From: Microvirgula aerodenitrificans DSM 15089
Lineage (GTDB): Bacteria; Pseudomonadota; Gammaproteobacteria; Burkholderiales; Aquaspirillaceae
Reading direction: 5' to 3'
Assembly (NCBI RefSeq): GCF_000620105.1
Contig: NZ_JHVK01000015.1
Coordinates: 35,359-99,358, forward strand
Length of the DNA: 64,000 nucleotides
The notes under the pieces are model-generated. The model was not told the DNA's origin, ran no database searches, and was given only the letters and a program-made list of their open reading frames with translations. Shown here piece after piece: positions 9,215 through 17,743 of the stretch. Each line of letters opens with the position of its first letter. The first letter of the stretch is position 1. The position numbers and the translations under genes were made by a program.

Positions 9215-9552
9215 CCCTACGTTGAATATTTTTTTTCATCGAAATGCTTTTGGAATGGCGAAATAAACCTGAATGCCTCAAATCATTGATTTTAAATTGC
9301 AAAATTTATGACATTGGCGTGCAGATCTGCGGAGAGATGGACAGGAATGCCTTCCTGTTCAGCACCATTCGCACCGGACATCCGATCCGGGCTGATGGAA
9401 AGAGAATAATTTTTCATCCGACATCACGTGCGGCGGGCTGAATCACCCCTCTGGCCCTGGGCCGGCGTGCCGGTTACCCTTGCATCCGGGCGTTGGTGGC
9501 AGCGGTCCGCGCGTGAAACGCGCTGTCCGGATGGAGGCGGGAGGCGGTGGTG
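9215..9552. other. AT-rich intergenic region, no supported gene
   Basis: About 340 bases with a locally low GC stretch (9225-9310). A short plus-strand open frame here has no ribosome site or recognisable features. Promoters for the flanking genes are probably located here. Confidence 0.5.
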
Positions 9553-9777
9553 ATGAGTGGCAAGGAGCGGGTGGTGTCGAAAAGGATGGTGCTGGAAGTC
9601 AGCATCGTCATTGCATGCTATCGGCTGGCCCAGTGGCTGCCGCCCGGCAGCATGCGGGAGATGTGGGTGTTGTTGCTGCGTGGCGTCATCAACGTTGGCA
9701 CTATCTATTATGTGCTGCTGAACGTTTGCCAGTTCCTGCTGTGGCTCTATGTGCAGGCAACCCGGGATGAACCGTGA
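9553..9777 (+). CDS. Small inner-membrane protein
   Basis: 74 residues starting MSGKERVVSKRMV. There are two hydrophobic stretches, about residues 12-30 and 44-68, with a basic N-terminus, which fits a two-helix inner-membrane protein. A GGGAGGCGG ribosome site precedes the ATG; a GTG two codons upstream is an alternative. It is followed 12 bases later by a lipoprotein gene, so the two are probably co-transcribed. The function is not known. Confidence 0.55.
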   Translation: MSGKERVVSKRMVLEVSIVIACYRLAQWLPPGSMREMWVLLLRGVINVGTIYYVLLNVCQFLLWLYVQATRDEP

Positions 9778-9789
9778 ATGGAGGGTGTC

Positions 9790-10038
9790 ATGAACGATTG
9801 GCGCAAATGGCCGCTGCTGCTGTCCGTGCTGCTGGGCGGGTGTGCGGGGATGGCCGCCGAGCAGCAGAAGCCAATGCCGGGGTCGGATCGGGATTCACAT
9901 GGCTGTATCGGCTCGGCCGGTTATGCGTGGTGCGCGCGAACGGATCGTTGCGAGCGTCCGTGGGAGCTGGCGCGGAAGCAGGGGCTGGGCGCGGATGCCG
10001 CCGCTTTCGACCGCTTCTGCGAGGCGCCACTCGAATAG
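9790..10038 (+). CDS. Small cysteine-rich lipoprotein
   Basis: 82 residues with a lipoprotein signal (LLLSVLLGGC, lipobox LGGC), which predicts lipidation and envelope anchoring. The mature part has the pattern HGCIGSAGYAWCARTDRCERPW, here with three Cys before RPWE-like residues, a motif I associate with small secreted proteins of many proteobacteria. GGAGGG lies five bases before the chosen ATG at 9790; an upstream ATG at 9778 is less likely. The function is not known. Confidence 0.7.
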   Translation: MNDWRKWPLLLSVLLGGCAGMAAEQQKPMPGSDRDSHGCIGSAGYAWCARTDRCERPWELARKQGLGADAAAFDRFCEAPLE

Positions 10039-10072
10039 CTGCCATCCATGCGGCGGGGGCATGGACGGCCAG

Positions 10073-10097
10073 ATGGCCGCCAGTGACTGGCGGCCAT
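10073..10097. terminator. Hairpin between convergent small genes
   Basis: ATGGCCGCCAGT-g-ACTGGCGGCCAT is a perfect inverted repeat. A T-rich stretch (GCTTTTT) follows about ten bases later on the plus strand, so it may end the lipoprotein transcript. Confidence 0.5.
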
Positions 10098-10099
10098 TG

Positions 10100-10288
10100 T
10101 CATTGCTTTTTCGCCATTTCCGCACGCAGCTGTTCGGCAACCACGCGGGTCAGCTCGGTGATGGCATCACTGAAGCTTTCCTGCAGGGCCAGTACGTCAT
10201 GCTGCCTGGTCAGGACCTCCGTGGCACAGGTTTGCCTGAAGGCACTTTCGGCGCGTTTGAATTCGTTCAGGGCTCTTTCCAGTGGCAT
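10100..10288 (-). CDS. Small helical protein
   Basis: 62 residues, almost entirely helical and heptad-like (ALNEFKRAESAF, AEQLRAEMAKKQ), with a single Cys. A perfect AGGAGG ribosome site sits five bases before the ATG, which is the main evidence that this gene is real. Upstream lies a 16-bp palindrome that could be its operator. No family is recognised. Confidence 0.65.
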   Translation of the reverse strand: MPLERALNEFKRAESAFRQTCATEVLTRQHDVLALQESFSDAITELTRVVAEQLRAEMAKKQ

Positions 10289-10336
10289 GCGTCCTCCTCT
10301 CGACCGTTCATGCGGTGCCAGACCAGAGTAGACGCC

Positions 10337-10352
10337 TGATAATTTATTATCA
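10337..10352. promoter_or_regulatory. Palindrome TGATAAT-TT-ATTATCA, Fur-like half-sites
   Basis: A perfect 16-bp palindrome about 50 bp upstream of the 62-residue gene. The half-sites TGATAAT/ATTATCA equal those of the Fur 7-1-7 box but are separated by two bases instead of one. Fur control is therefore possible but not certain. Confidence 0.4.
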
Positions 10353-10394
10353 ATATTCAGCCTACTGAAAAAACGGGAAAAAATCGACCGTCCG

Positions 10395-10577
10395 TCAGGT
10401 GTCGCAACCCGGCTTGCGGATCGGTACGTACTCGGCCTGGGCCATGCCGTACAGCAAGCGCTCCGGGACCTGGATATCGAGAATGAACCAGTCCTTGTCC
10501 GGTGCGGTCCGAACCCAGTGCGGACCGGGGCGCACCTGGCTGGCCGGAATGCTGTGCGGGCTGTTTGCTTGATTCAT
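10395..10577 (-). CDS. Small hypothetical protein
   Basis: 60 residues starting MNQANSPHSI. AGGAAAGG lies six bases before this ATG; another ATG immediately upstream is possible. The sequence contains a HWVRTAPDKDWFILDIQVPE segment of alternating strands and ends with a Cys near the C-terminus. There is no signal peptide. No family is recognised. It is divergent from the exported protein gene at 10734. Confidence 0.55.
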   Translation of the reverse strand: MNQANSPHSIPASQVRPGPHWVRTAPDKDWFILDIQVPERLLYGMAQAEYVPIRKPGCDT

Positions 10578-10689
10578 CATGGGCCTTTCCTGCTGGTGGA
10601 TGACGATGGCTGCCCCGCCAGCATGAGGGGCAAATATTGCAGCAAGCGCTGCGCCATCACGTGCCTGCGGATGAAAAATCCACATGGGA

Positions 10690-10695
10690 TATAAT
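10690..10695 (+). promoter_or_regulatory. -10 element upstream of the exported-protein gene
   Basis: A perfect TATAAT lies 39 bases before the ATG at 10734. No good -35 hexamer is visible 17 bases upstream. Confidence 0.35.
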
Positions 10696-10733
10696 GGATC
10701 CATTACCTGAATCAAAGTGAATGAGGCATCCGC

Positions 10734-11336
10734 ATGACATTGCTCCCGATTTCCGCTGCCGCCCTGGCCGCCTCTCTGTGTGCCACCGGTCTGCTGGCGC
10801 TGTCCGCGATGGCACGGGCAGATACCTCCCCCGTGCCGGATGCTGCTGCCAGCGCCCGAATCCGGCTGTTCGGGCAGAATGGCATCAGCGTGAAGTTCTA
10901 CCGCAACAGCGCCTGCTACAAGAGCGGCCTGTTTGGCTCAGGCGGCGCGGAAGTGGTGTCCGGTGGAGCGGGGGATGCCTTCCTGTCACTGCTGGGGGCG
11001 AGTTCGAACACCCGCATCGGCATGCCGGACAGCCCTGCGACCCGCAACCTGTCCGCCCGGAGCGGCATGCTGTCCAAGGCCTATTTCAAGGAATACAGCG
11101 TGGCGGCAGGGGAGCCGCTGACGGTACTGACCTCGTTCCGTGATGTCAGCGGTTATTACTGCAAGAACATTGCACGCAGTTTCGTGCCGGAAGCGGGCGC
11201 CGACTACGAAGCGTCCATGGATCTGTCCTTTGCCCACGGCACCTGCGAACTGTCCGTCAGGCGTATCCAGACCGAGGGTGAGCAGGTGGTACTGCTGCCG
11301 CTGGACAACGCGGTCAGCGCCGACGAATGCCGCTAG
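10734..11336 (+). CDS. Exported protein of unknown function
   Basis: 200 residues with a signal peptide (about residues 1-29, cleavage near ARA). The mature part is rich in beta-type segments and has four Cys that could form two disulfides. An ATGAGG ribosome-site-like stretch lies seven bases before the ATG. The last 23 bases overlap, tail to tail, with the GGDEF-EAL gene on the other strand. No family is recognised. Confidence 0.75.
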   Translation: MTLLPISAAALAASLCATGLLALSAMARADTSPVPDAAASARIRLFGQNGISVKFYRNSACYKSGLFGSGGAEVVSGGAGDAFLSLLGASSNTRIGMPDSPATRNLSARSGMLSKAYFKEYSVAAGEPLTVLTSFRDVSGYYCKNIARSFVPEAGADYEASMDLSFAHGTCELSVRRIQTEGEQVVLLPLDNAVSADECR

Positions 11337-13614
11337 CGGCAGCGTGTCTCTCGTTCCGGGGCAGGGTGGTGGCAAGGGTGGTCAGGGCTTCCGCCGGCAT
11401 CGGCTGGGCGAACAGATAACCCTGGAAGTACCGGCAGCCATTGCTGGCCAGCAATGTGTGCTGGGCGTCCGTCTCCACGCCTTCGGCAATCACGTCGAAG
11501 CCGAACGATTCCGCCAGCGCCGTGATGGCGCGGATAATGACCAGGCTGCCGGTATCGGCAGGCAGGCTGCGGACGAAGGACTGGTCGATTTTCAGCTCGT
11601 CCAGCGGCAGTTGCTGCAGATAGGACAGCGATGAATAGCCGGTGCCGAAATCATCGAGCGCAAAGCGCACGCCGTGGACCCTGAGGGCCTCCATGTGGGC
11701 GATGGCCAGCGCCATGTCGCGCACCAGTACCGATTCGGTCAGTTCCAGCATCAGCAGGTTCGCCGGCGCGCCGGTCTCGGCCAGCACGCCCATGACCTGG
11801 GTGGAAAAATCGCCCTGGTGCAGCTGGACGGCGCTGATGTTGACCGACACCGGCACACTGCCCATGACCGGATGACCGCTCCAGGCTGCCAGTTGATGGC
11901 AGGCCTCGACCAGGACCCAGTGGTCCAGTTGCTGCAGCAGCCCGGCCTGCTCGGCTGCCCCGATAAAGTGACCCGGAATCATCAGCCCGTGCTCGGGATG
12001 CTGCCAGCGTACCAGCGCTTCGGCCCCGGCGAGGTGGCCCCGTTCGTCGAACTGCGGCTGGTAATGAACGTGGAATTCGCCGCGCAGCAGGCCCTGGCGG
12101 ATTTCCTCTTCCAGCCGCAGGCGGGAATTGACGGCCTCCTGGAAGGCCGGCACGAAGAAATACCAGGTGTTCTTGCCGGCATCCTTGGCCGCATACATGG
12201 CCAGATCGGCCTGCTGCAGCAGCTCATTGGCCGAAAAGGTTTCATTGAACAGCACGATGCCGATGCTGCCGCTGCTGAACTGCACATTCGGGCCCAGCTG
12301 GTACGGTGCGCGCAGGGCTTCCAGCAACTGGCCGGCCACCAGACTGGCGGCGCTATGGGCCTGCTCGCGCACGGTCGACAGCCCGCTGAGCAGGACCGCA
12401 AACTTGTCCCCGCCCATGCGAGCCACGCTATGGGTCTCGCGGGTGAAGCTCTCCAGCCGGCACGCGACCTGCTGCAGCATCTGGTCGCCGGCGGCGCTGC
12501 CGCGCAGGTCATTGATTTTCTTGAAGTCGTCGAGGTCGATGCACAGCAGGGCGGAGAAGGTCCCGTCCTGGGCACTGCGAGCCTGCATCTGGGTCAGCCG
12601 GTCGATCAGCCGGCGGCGGTTCGGCAGGCCGGTCAGCGGGTCGAAAAAGGCCAGTTGCATGATCTCGGCCTCGGCCGCCTTGTGCGCGGTAATGTCGCGC
12701 GCCACCATCACCACGGCCTTGCGGCCGTCCAGATTGATGTCCAGTGCCTGGGCGCGGCCTTCGAAGGTGCGATGGGTCGCACCGATGTCCAGCGTGTATT
12801 CGATGGCTTCCGGCGTTCTGCTGAGCAGTGACTGGCGGACAAAGGCGAGCAGGCGGTCGGCCTTGGCCGTGGGCAGCACGTCGTGCATGCGCCGTCCCTG
12901 CAGCCTTGCCGCATCGTCATACAGCAGGTGCCGGTGCTGGACCGGTGACACGATATCCAGATAGCGGCCATCCTCGTCCAGCACCAGCAGCAGGTCGGGA
13001 ATCGCATGGGTGATGGCCCGCATGCGGGCCTCGCTTTCCTCCAGCGCGGAGCTGGCCTGACTGCGCTGCTGCAGGTCCTGCAGCAGCAGGGCCAGCATCA
13101 GGGTGACGACCGGCAGCGTCAGGGTCATGCTGAGGATCAGCACGCTGACCGGGGCCAGGCCGGACAGGACGAGCAGCAGGAACAGCGCCAGCAGGTGGAT
13201 CAGGAAGCCGAAACCCAGCATCTGCGGAGCACCGCCCCGCACCCAGCGCCGGGACAGCGCATGGCGGTAGGCAAAGCCGAGCAGGGCGGTGATCAGCATG
13301 CCTGCCGCGCCGGGAACGGCGCCGGCGCCGCCCAGCTCCAGCCGGTAGGCGACCGCCATGGAGACGGCAAGGCAACCGGCCAGCGGGCCGCCGAATACGC
13401 AGGCCATGCCCAGTACCGCCAGCCGCGCATCGATAAAGACTCCCGGTGCCAGCCAGATCGGGTCGAGCATGTTGACGATGGCTGTCGCGCCGAACAGCAG
13501 TCCGGACGTGACCTGGGCGGGAACGGAACGGCCGCGCCAGAAGCGCGTGTTGACCGATTGCAGCCAGCACAGCGCCAGGATGAGCGTGATGCTCTGGAAG
13601 AAGTGTAGAACCAT
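11314..13614 (-). CDS. Membrane 5TM-PAS-GGDEF-EAL protein, probable c-di-GMP phosphodiesterase
   Basis: 766 residues. A 5TM LytS/YhcK-type sensor (about residues 1-180, several membrane helices) is followed by PAS (about 190-310), GGDEF (about 315-485) and EAL (about 500-745). The cyclase signature reads GGDKF at 401-405, so the catalytic Glu is Lys; cyclase activity is unlikely. The EAL domain keeps E532 in AEALVRW, NIS, ELTES, the DDFGTGYSSL loop, KIDQSF and IAEGVET, so phosphodiesterase activity is expected. The protein therefore likely lowers c-di-GMP, perhaps with the degenerate GGDEF as a GTP sensor. The signal sensed is unknown. Confidence 0.93.
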   Translation of the reverse strand: MVLHFFQSITLILALCWLQSVNTRFWRGRSVPAQVTSGLLFGATAIVNMLDPIWLAPGVFIDARLAVLGMACVFGGPLAGCLAVSMAVAYRLELGGAGAVPGAAGMLITALLGFAYRHALSRRWVRGGAPQMLGFGFLIHLLALFLLLVLSGLAPVSVLILSMTLTLPVVTLMLALLLQDLQQRSQASSALEESEARMRAITHAIPDLLLVLDEDGRYLDIVSPVQHRHLLYDDAARLQGRRMHDVLPTAKADRLLAFVRQSLLSRTPEAIEYTLDIGATHRTFEGRAQALDINLDGRKAVVMVARDITAHKAAEAEIMQLAFFDPLTGLPNRRRLIDRLTQMQARSAQDGTFSALLCIDLDDFKKINDLRGSAAGDQMLQQVACRLESFTRETHSVARMGGDKFAVLLSGLSTVREQAHSAASLVAGQLLEALRAPYQLGPNVQFSSGSIGIVLFNETFSANELLQQADLAMYAAKDAGKNTWYFFVPAFQEAVNSRLRLEEEIRQGLLRGEFHVHYQPQFDERGHLAGAEALVRWQHPEHGLMIPGHFIGAAEQAGLLQQLDHWVLVEACHQLAAWSGHPVMGSVPVSVNISAVQLHQGDFSTQVMGVLAETGAPANLLMLELTESVLVRDMALAIAHMEALRVHGVRFALDDFGTGYSSLSYLQQLPLDELKIDQSFVRSLPADTGSLVIIRAITALAESFGFDVIAEGVETDAQHTLLASNGCRYFQGYLFAQPMPAEALTTLATTLPRNERHAAASGIRRR

Positions 13615-13797
13615 GGCGAGGTACGCTCATTTCCCGGTGCAAGAAGTCGCTTCGCAATCGCTGGGCTTTATGCAGAAAGAATAGCAGCTGACCTGTCACG
13701 GGGCTAACCCGGTATTGGCACGCGGGAGACGGACTCCGGCGCTGTCCGCCGGGCGTGGACCGGCGACGCAGGACCGCCGGTCATCCATGGTCTGACG

Positions 13798-13816
13798 CCG
13801 GCCGGAAGCCGGCCGG
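13798..13816. terminator. GC-rich hairpin downstream of frdB
   Basis: CCGGCCGG-aag-CCGGCCGG lies just after the frdB stop. There is no U-tract. Confidence 0.4.
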
Positions 13817-13824
13817 TTGCGCTG

Positions 13825-14571
13825 TCAGGCCGGAAACAATCGCCACACCTTGCGGCTGAACGCCAGCTTGCGGCGCAGATAGGCAATCTGGCCGGCATGG
13901 TCGATGCCTTTCGGGCAGTTGTCCTGACAACCGAGCAGCGACATGCAGCCGAACACGCCATCCTCGCTGCCGATCACATGGTAGAAATCATCCAGCGAGC
14001 GGCTGTCGCGACTGTCGAGGGCGAAGCGGGCGACCTTGTTGAAGCCGACCGCTCCGACAAAGCTGTCGCGCATCTGCGCCGTGGCACAGCCGGCAATACA
14101 GCAACCGCACTCGACACAGCGTTCCGCCTCGTACAGCCGGTCGGCCAGGTCCGGGTCCATGCTGGCCTCGACCGCATGCAGGTCGACTGCACCGTCCTGC
14201 GGGTGCAGCCAGGCGGCCAGCCGCTCGGACAGTGCGCGCATGAATTTGCCGGTATTGACCGACAGGTCACCGATCAGCTCGAAGCCCGGCAGGGGCAGCA
14301 GAGTGATGTGCGGCGGGTCGAAGCGGGCAGTCAGCGTGCGACAGGCCAGGGTCGGCTTGCCGTTGATCACCATCGCACAGCTGCCGCAGATGCCGGCGCG
14401 GCAAACGAAATCGAACTGCAGCGACGGGTCCTGTTCCTCGCGCAGGCGGTTCAGCGCGATAAACACGGTCATGCCCGGTGTTTCTTCCAGCTGGTAGTCC
14501 TGCATGACGGGCTGGCCGCCGCCTTGCGGGTCGTGGCGGAAAATGGAAAAAGTCAGGGTTCTGGCAGCCAT
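13825..14571 (-). CDS. frdB: Fumarate reductase iron-sulfur subunit
   Basis: 248 residues. Carries electrons between the quinol-oxidising FrdC and the flavoprotein FrdA. The [2Fe-2S] motif is CRAGICGSC plus a distal Cys. The [4Fe-4S]/[3Fe-4S] ligands come from CVECGCCIAGC and CMSLLGCQDNCP. The sequence closely follows the Wolinella-type FrdB, including the extra Cys in the CxxCxCC pattern and the C-terminal IAYLRRKL. The start MAARTLTFSIF is chosen by family match; a longer in-frame start would lie inside frdA. It begins one base after the frdA stop. Confidence 0.95.
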   Translation of the reverse strand: MAARTLTFSIFRHDPQGGGQPVMQDYQLEETPGMTVFIALNRLREEQDPSLQFDFVCRAGICGSCAMVINGKPTLACRTLTARFDPPHITLLPLPGFELIGDLSVNTGKFMRALSERLAAWLHPQDGAVDLHAVEASMDPDLADRLYEAERCVECGCCIAGCATAQMRDSFVGAVGFNKVARFALDSRDSRSLDDFYHVIGSEDGVFGCMSLLGCQDNCPKGIDHAGQIAYLRRKLAFSRKVWRLFPA

Positions 14572-14572
14572 G

Positions 14573-16504
14573 TCACTGGGCTCCTGGCCGGCGCTGGTTG
14601 GCCGGGCGGTATTTGGCGGGCAAGGCGTCGGGCAGTGGCTGGTCGACCGGCTGGTCGGCCAGTGCCTGCTGTCGGCGCCGGGTGTCGGGGTGGGCAATGG
14701 CATTGTCGGGACCGTAGCCGCGATAGCCGGGCGGGAGTTCCATCGCCATCACGTCGAGGGCTTCGTACTGCAGTTCCGGCCGGGTGGCGTCGGCAGATGG
14801 CCAGCGTGCCAGCGTGCGCGACAGCCAGTCACGGTCATTGCGCTGCGGGAAGTCCTCGCGGGCATGGGCGCCACGGCTTTCGGTACGGGCACGGGCGCCG
14901 GCGGCAACGCACAGCGCCACCTTCAGCATGCGCGGCAGGCGCAGTGCGGCGACCAGTTCCGGATTGGCATGGCGGCGCTTGTCGCGCACGCACAGCCGCC
15001 GGCTGCGTTCGAGCAGCGCTTCGAGGGCGGCGACCGCCTCGCCAAGCGTGGCGTCGTGGCGGAAGATGCCGACCTTGTCCATCATGATCTGCTCCATTTC
15101 GTGGCGCAGGGCGAACACGTTTTCACCATCCTCACGCGCCAGCAGGGCGTCGATCGCGGCGGCCTCCCGCTCGACGAAGGTCCGGGCCAGCTGCGCATCC
15201 GGGCCGGGGGCGGCCAGGCTGGCGTCGGCGACATGCTCGCCCACCACCATGCCGGCGACGACGGTCTCGGCCAGGGAGTTGCCGCCAAGGCGGTTGAAGC
15301 CGTGCAGGTCCCAGCAGGCGGCTTCGCCGACCGAGAACAGGCCCTTGAGGGTCGGGCTTTCGCCACGCACATCGGTACGGATTCCGCCCATCGAGTAATG
15401 CTGGGTCGGCCGGACCGGAATCCAGTCGACTGCCGGGTCGATGCCGAGGAAGTGCTGGCAGATTTCCTGCACTTCACGCAGGTTCTTCTCGATATGCGCG
15501 CGGCCGAGCTGGGTGATGTCCAGCCACAGGTGCGGACCGTAGGGGCTGGGTACGCCCTTGCCGCTGCGGATATGCTCGGTCATGCGCCGCGACACCACAT
15601 CGCGCGATGCCAGTTCCTTCTTCTCCGGCTCGTAGTCCGGCATGAAGCGCAGGCCATCGACATCGCGCAGCACGCCGCCGTCACCCCGGCAGCCTTCGGT
15701 AGTCAGGATGCCGGCCGGCACGATGGCGGTCGGGTGGAACTGCACCGCCTCCGGATTGCCGAGCACGGCCAGCCCGGTTTCCAGCGCGATGCCCTGGCCG
15801 GTGCCTTCGCAGATGATGGCATTGGTCGATACCGCCCACAGCCGGCCATAGCCGCCGGTGGCCACCGTGGTGGTCCGGGCGATGCACGCGTACAGCTCGC
15901 CGGTGATCAGGTCGCGCACCACGGCGCCGTGGCAGCGCTCACCGTCATGGATCAGCGCCAGCGCTTCCTGCCGTTCGTGAACCGGAATGCCGAGGCCGAT
16001 GGCCTGGTTGTCCATGGTGTACAGCATGGCGTGACCGGTACCGTCGGCGGTGTAGCAGGTCCGCCACTTGCGCGTGCCGCCGAAATCACGGGCATTGATC
16101 AGCCCGTGCGCGCCGGCCGGTTCTTCCAGCTCTTCCTGGCGGGCATTGATGATGACCTTGCGCTTGCCGGCGCGAATGCGCGTCCATGGCACGCCCCAGG
16201 CAGCCGCTTCGCGCACCGCTTTCGGGGCGACGTGGGTGAACAGCCGTGCCACCTGCTGGTCACAGCCCCAGTCCGAGCCGCGCACGGTATCGAGAAAGTG
16301 GATGTCCTCGCTGTCGCCTTCGCCCTTGCGGGCATTGGCGAGGCTGGCCTGCATGCCGCCCTGGGCCGCGGCCGAGTGCGAGCGTTTGGCCGGTACCAGC
16401 GACAGCACCAGGGTATCGAGGCCACGCTGGCGACAGGCGATGGCGACCCGCAGGCCGGCCAGTCCGCCGCCAATGACCAGGGCGTCGGTGTAAACGGTTT
16501 TCAT
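14573..16504 (-). CDS. frdA: Fumarate reductase flavoprotein subunit
   Basis: 643 residues. Reduces fumarate to succinate (or the reverse) with covalently bound FAD. The dinucleotide motif GGGLAGLR is followed by [10 protein letters not shown], whose His43 is the FAD-linking residue. EGCRGDGG carries a catalytic Arg, and the HYSMGG and NRLGGNSL motifs are present. The protein aligns throughout with Wolinella succinogenes FrdA rather than with the SdhA of typical betaproteobacteria, including the C-terminal GYRGYG. Start and frdC stop overlap (ATGA). Confidence 0.95.
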   Translation of the reverse strand: MKTVYTDALVIGGGLAGLRVAIACRQRGLDTLVLSLVPAKRSHSAAAQGGMQASLANARKGEGDSEDIHFLDTVRGSDWGCDQQVARLFTHVAPKAVREAAAWGVPWTRIRAGKRKVIINARQEELEEPAGAHGLINARDFGGTRKWRTCYTADGTGHAMLYTMDNQAIGLGIPVHERQEALALIHDGERCHGAVVRDLITGELYACIARTTTVATGGYGRLWAVSTNAIICEGTGQGIALETGLAVLGNPEAVQFHPTAIVPAGILTTEGCRGDGGVLRDVDGLRFMPDYEPEKKELASRDVVSRRMTEHIRSGKGVPSPYGPHLWLDITQLGRAHIEKNLREVQEICQHFLGIDPAVDWIPVRPTQHYSMGGIRTDVRGESPTLKGLFSVGEAACWDLHGFNRLGGNSLAETVVAGMVVGEHVADASLAAPGPDAQLARTFVEREAAAIDALLAREDGENVFALRHEMEQIMMDKVGIFRHDATLGEAVAALEALLERSRRLCVRDKRRHANPELVAALRLPRMLKVALCVAAGARARTESRGAHAREDFPQRNDRDWLSRTLARWPSADATRPELQYEALDVMAMELPPGYRGYGPDNAIAHPDTRRRQQALADQPVDQPLPDALPAKYRPANQRRPGAQ

Positions 16505-17220
16505 CGTGGGCGCTCCATCGTGGACTGGGTCAGGTAGAGGATCGAGCCGTCCGGCGGCGCCACGCGCCACAGCGCGAGCAGCGACAGGGCGCCAAGTCCG
16601 ATAAAGGCAAGGCTGAAACCGGTTTTCAGCCGGCGCAGCAGGGTGCGCCGGGCCGGCTGCGGGCCGAACCACTTCAGCGCCAGCCGGTACAAGCCGATCA
16701 TCGCGTGCAGGTCGGCGACCAGCAGCAGCGGCGCATAGACCCAGATCATGCCGAGATCGCGCACGCGTTCGCCGGAGCGCCACGGGTCGATGGCCTCGGG
16801 CTGCAGGATCATGGTCCACAGGTGGACCGGCAGCAGCAGGAACAGGGCAAAGCCGGTCGCCACCTGCCATACCCACAGCCGGGTGTCGCCGTGCGCCTGG
16901 GTATCGAGCTGGTGACCGAGCCGGCGCCACTGGCGCCCGTTCTGCGGAAACTTGCGCAGGGCGATGAAGGCATGCAGTGCGATCAGCGCGCCGACGCCAA
17001 GCCCGATCAGGCTGACGACCCACGGATAACCGTGCAGCCCGTCGGCGGACAGAAAGCCGAGTTCCATGGCCTTGACCACGTGATACATCGTCTGCTCGCC
17101 AAGCAGGATCGAGGCGACCAGAAACAGGTGTATGCACAAAAACAGCGCCAGCACGGCGCCACTGGCGCTTTGCAGCACATCGAGCCGCGCGTCGCGGCGC
17201 GCCCGGTTACAGGTGTCCAT
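16501..17220 (-). CDS. frdC: Fumarate reductase dihaem cytochrome b subunit
   Basis: 239 residues, five membrane helices; oxidises menaquinol and passes electrons to FrdB. Four His that ligate two b haems in the Wolinella enzyme are present (H31, H83, H133, H172), as is the quinone-site Glu in AMELGFL. The Wolinella Glu180 of the transmembrane proton pathway is Asp170 here (ADLH instead of VELH). The start [10 protein letters not shown] has GGGAG eight bases upstream; a start eight residues earlier is possible. It is the first gene of frdCAB, so the promoter lies above 17220. Confidence 0.93.
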   Translation of the reverse strand: MDTCNRARRDARLDVLQSASGAVLALFLCIHLFLVASILLGEQTMYHVVKAMELGFLSADGLHGYPWVVSLIGLGVGALIALHAFIALRKFPQNGRQWRRLGHQLDTQAHGDTRLWVWQVATGFALFLLLPVHLWTMILQPEAIDPWRSGERVRDLGMIWVYAPLLLVADLHAMIGLYRLALKWFGPQPARRTLLRRLKTGFSLAFIGLGALSLLALWRVAPPDGSILYLTQSTMERPR

Positions 17221-17743
17221 CCGGCTATCTCCCAGGGGATTCATGATCAGCATATTGCAACACAACGGAATGCTTATTTTCGGCGGATCATGCCCAAGCC
17301 CATCACCGCTGGCAATCGCTGTCAGCCGGTTTGCTGCAGCGCACAGCAATTAGCATTGCGGCATGCAAATTCCGTATGTACAGGCGGTAATTAAGTAGGG
17401 GTTTTCCCGCAGAAAAGGCGCGGGCTGTTGCGGCGGCGCAACCTGGCCGGGGTGCCGGTGAAACCGGCGGGCCGGCGCTTCCCGCGGGGGGCCGGTCCGT
17501 TGTTGACGTTCCCGATGGCAGGGAGCCGGGTCTGCCGGCCGCATTCGCGGAAAGGATCAATGCCATCCCGGATGGCGACATGCACCAGGCTCGCTATGTT
17601 TTCGCAAAGTCTGCTGTGGTATCAAGGCGTCGGCCCGGACCGGGCCTGCACCGCTTGCGCTGTCACCGGGGCGACATCCATCCCGTATAGACTGCGCAAC
17701 GGTCGTTCCGACATCCATCACAAGAACAACAAGAGGCCTGATC
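17221..17743. other. Divergent intergenic region between frdC and the ABC importer
   Basis: About 520 bases that should contain promoters for frdCAB (minus) and the ABC transporter (plus). No convincing FNR box (TTGAT-N4-ATCAA) was found. A TGATCA core at about 17244 is the only dyad of note near frdC. Open frames here lack gene-like features. Confidence 0.5.

Noticed and set aside
17221..17400. FNR/Anr box upstream of frdCAB
   Set aside because: Only a TGATCA core was found; the TTGAT-N4-ATCAA pattern is not present.
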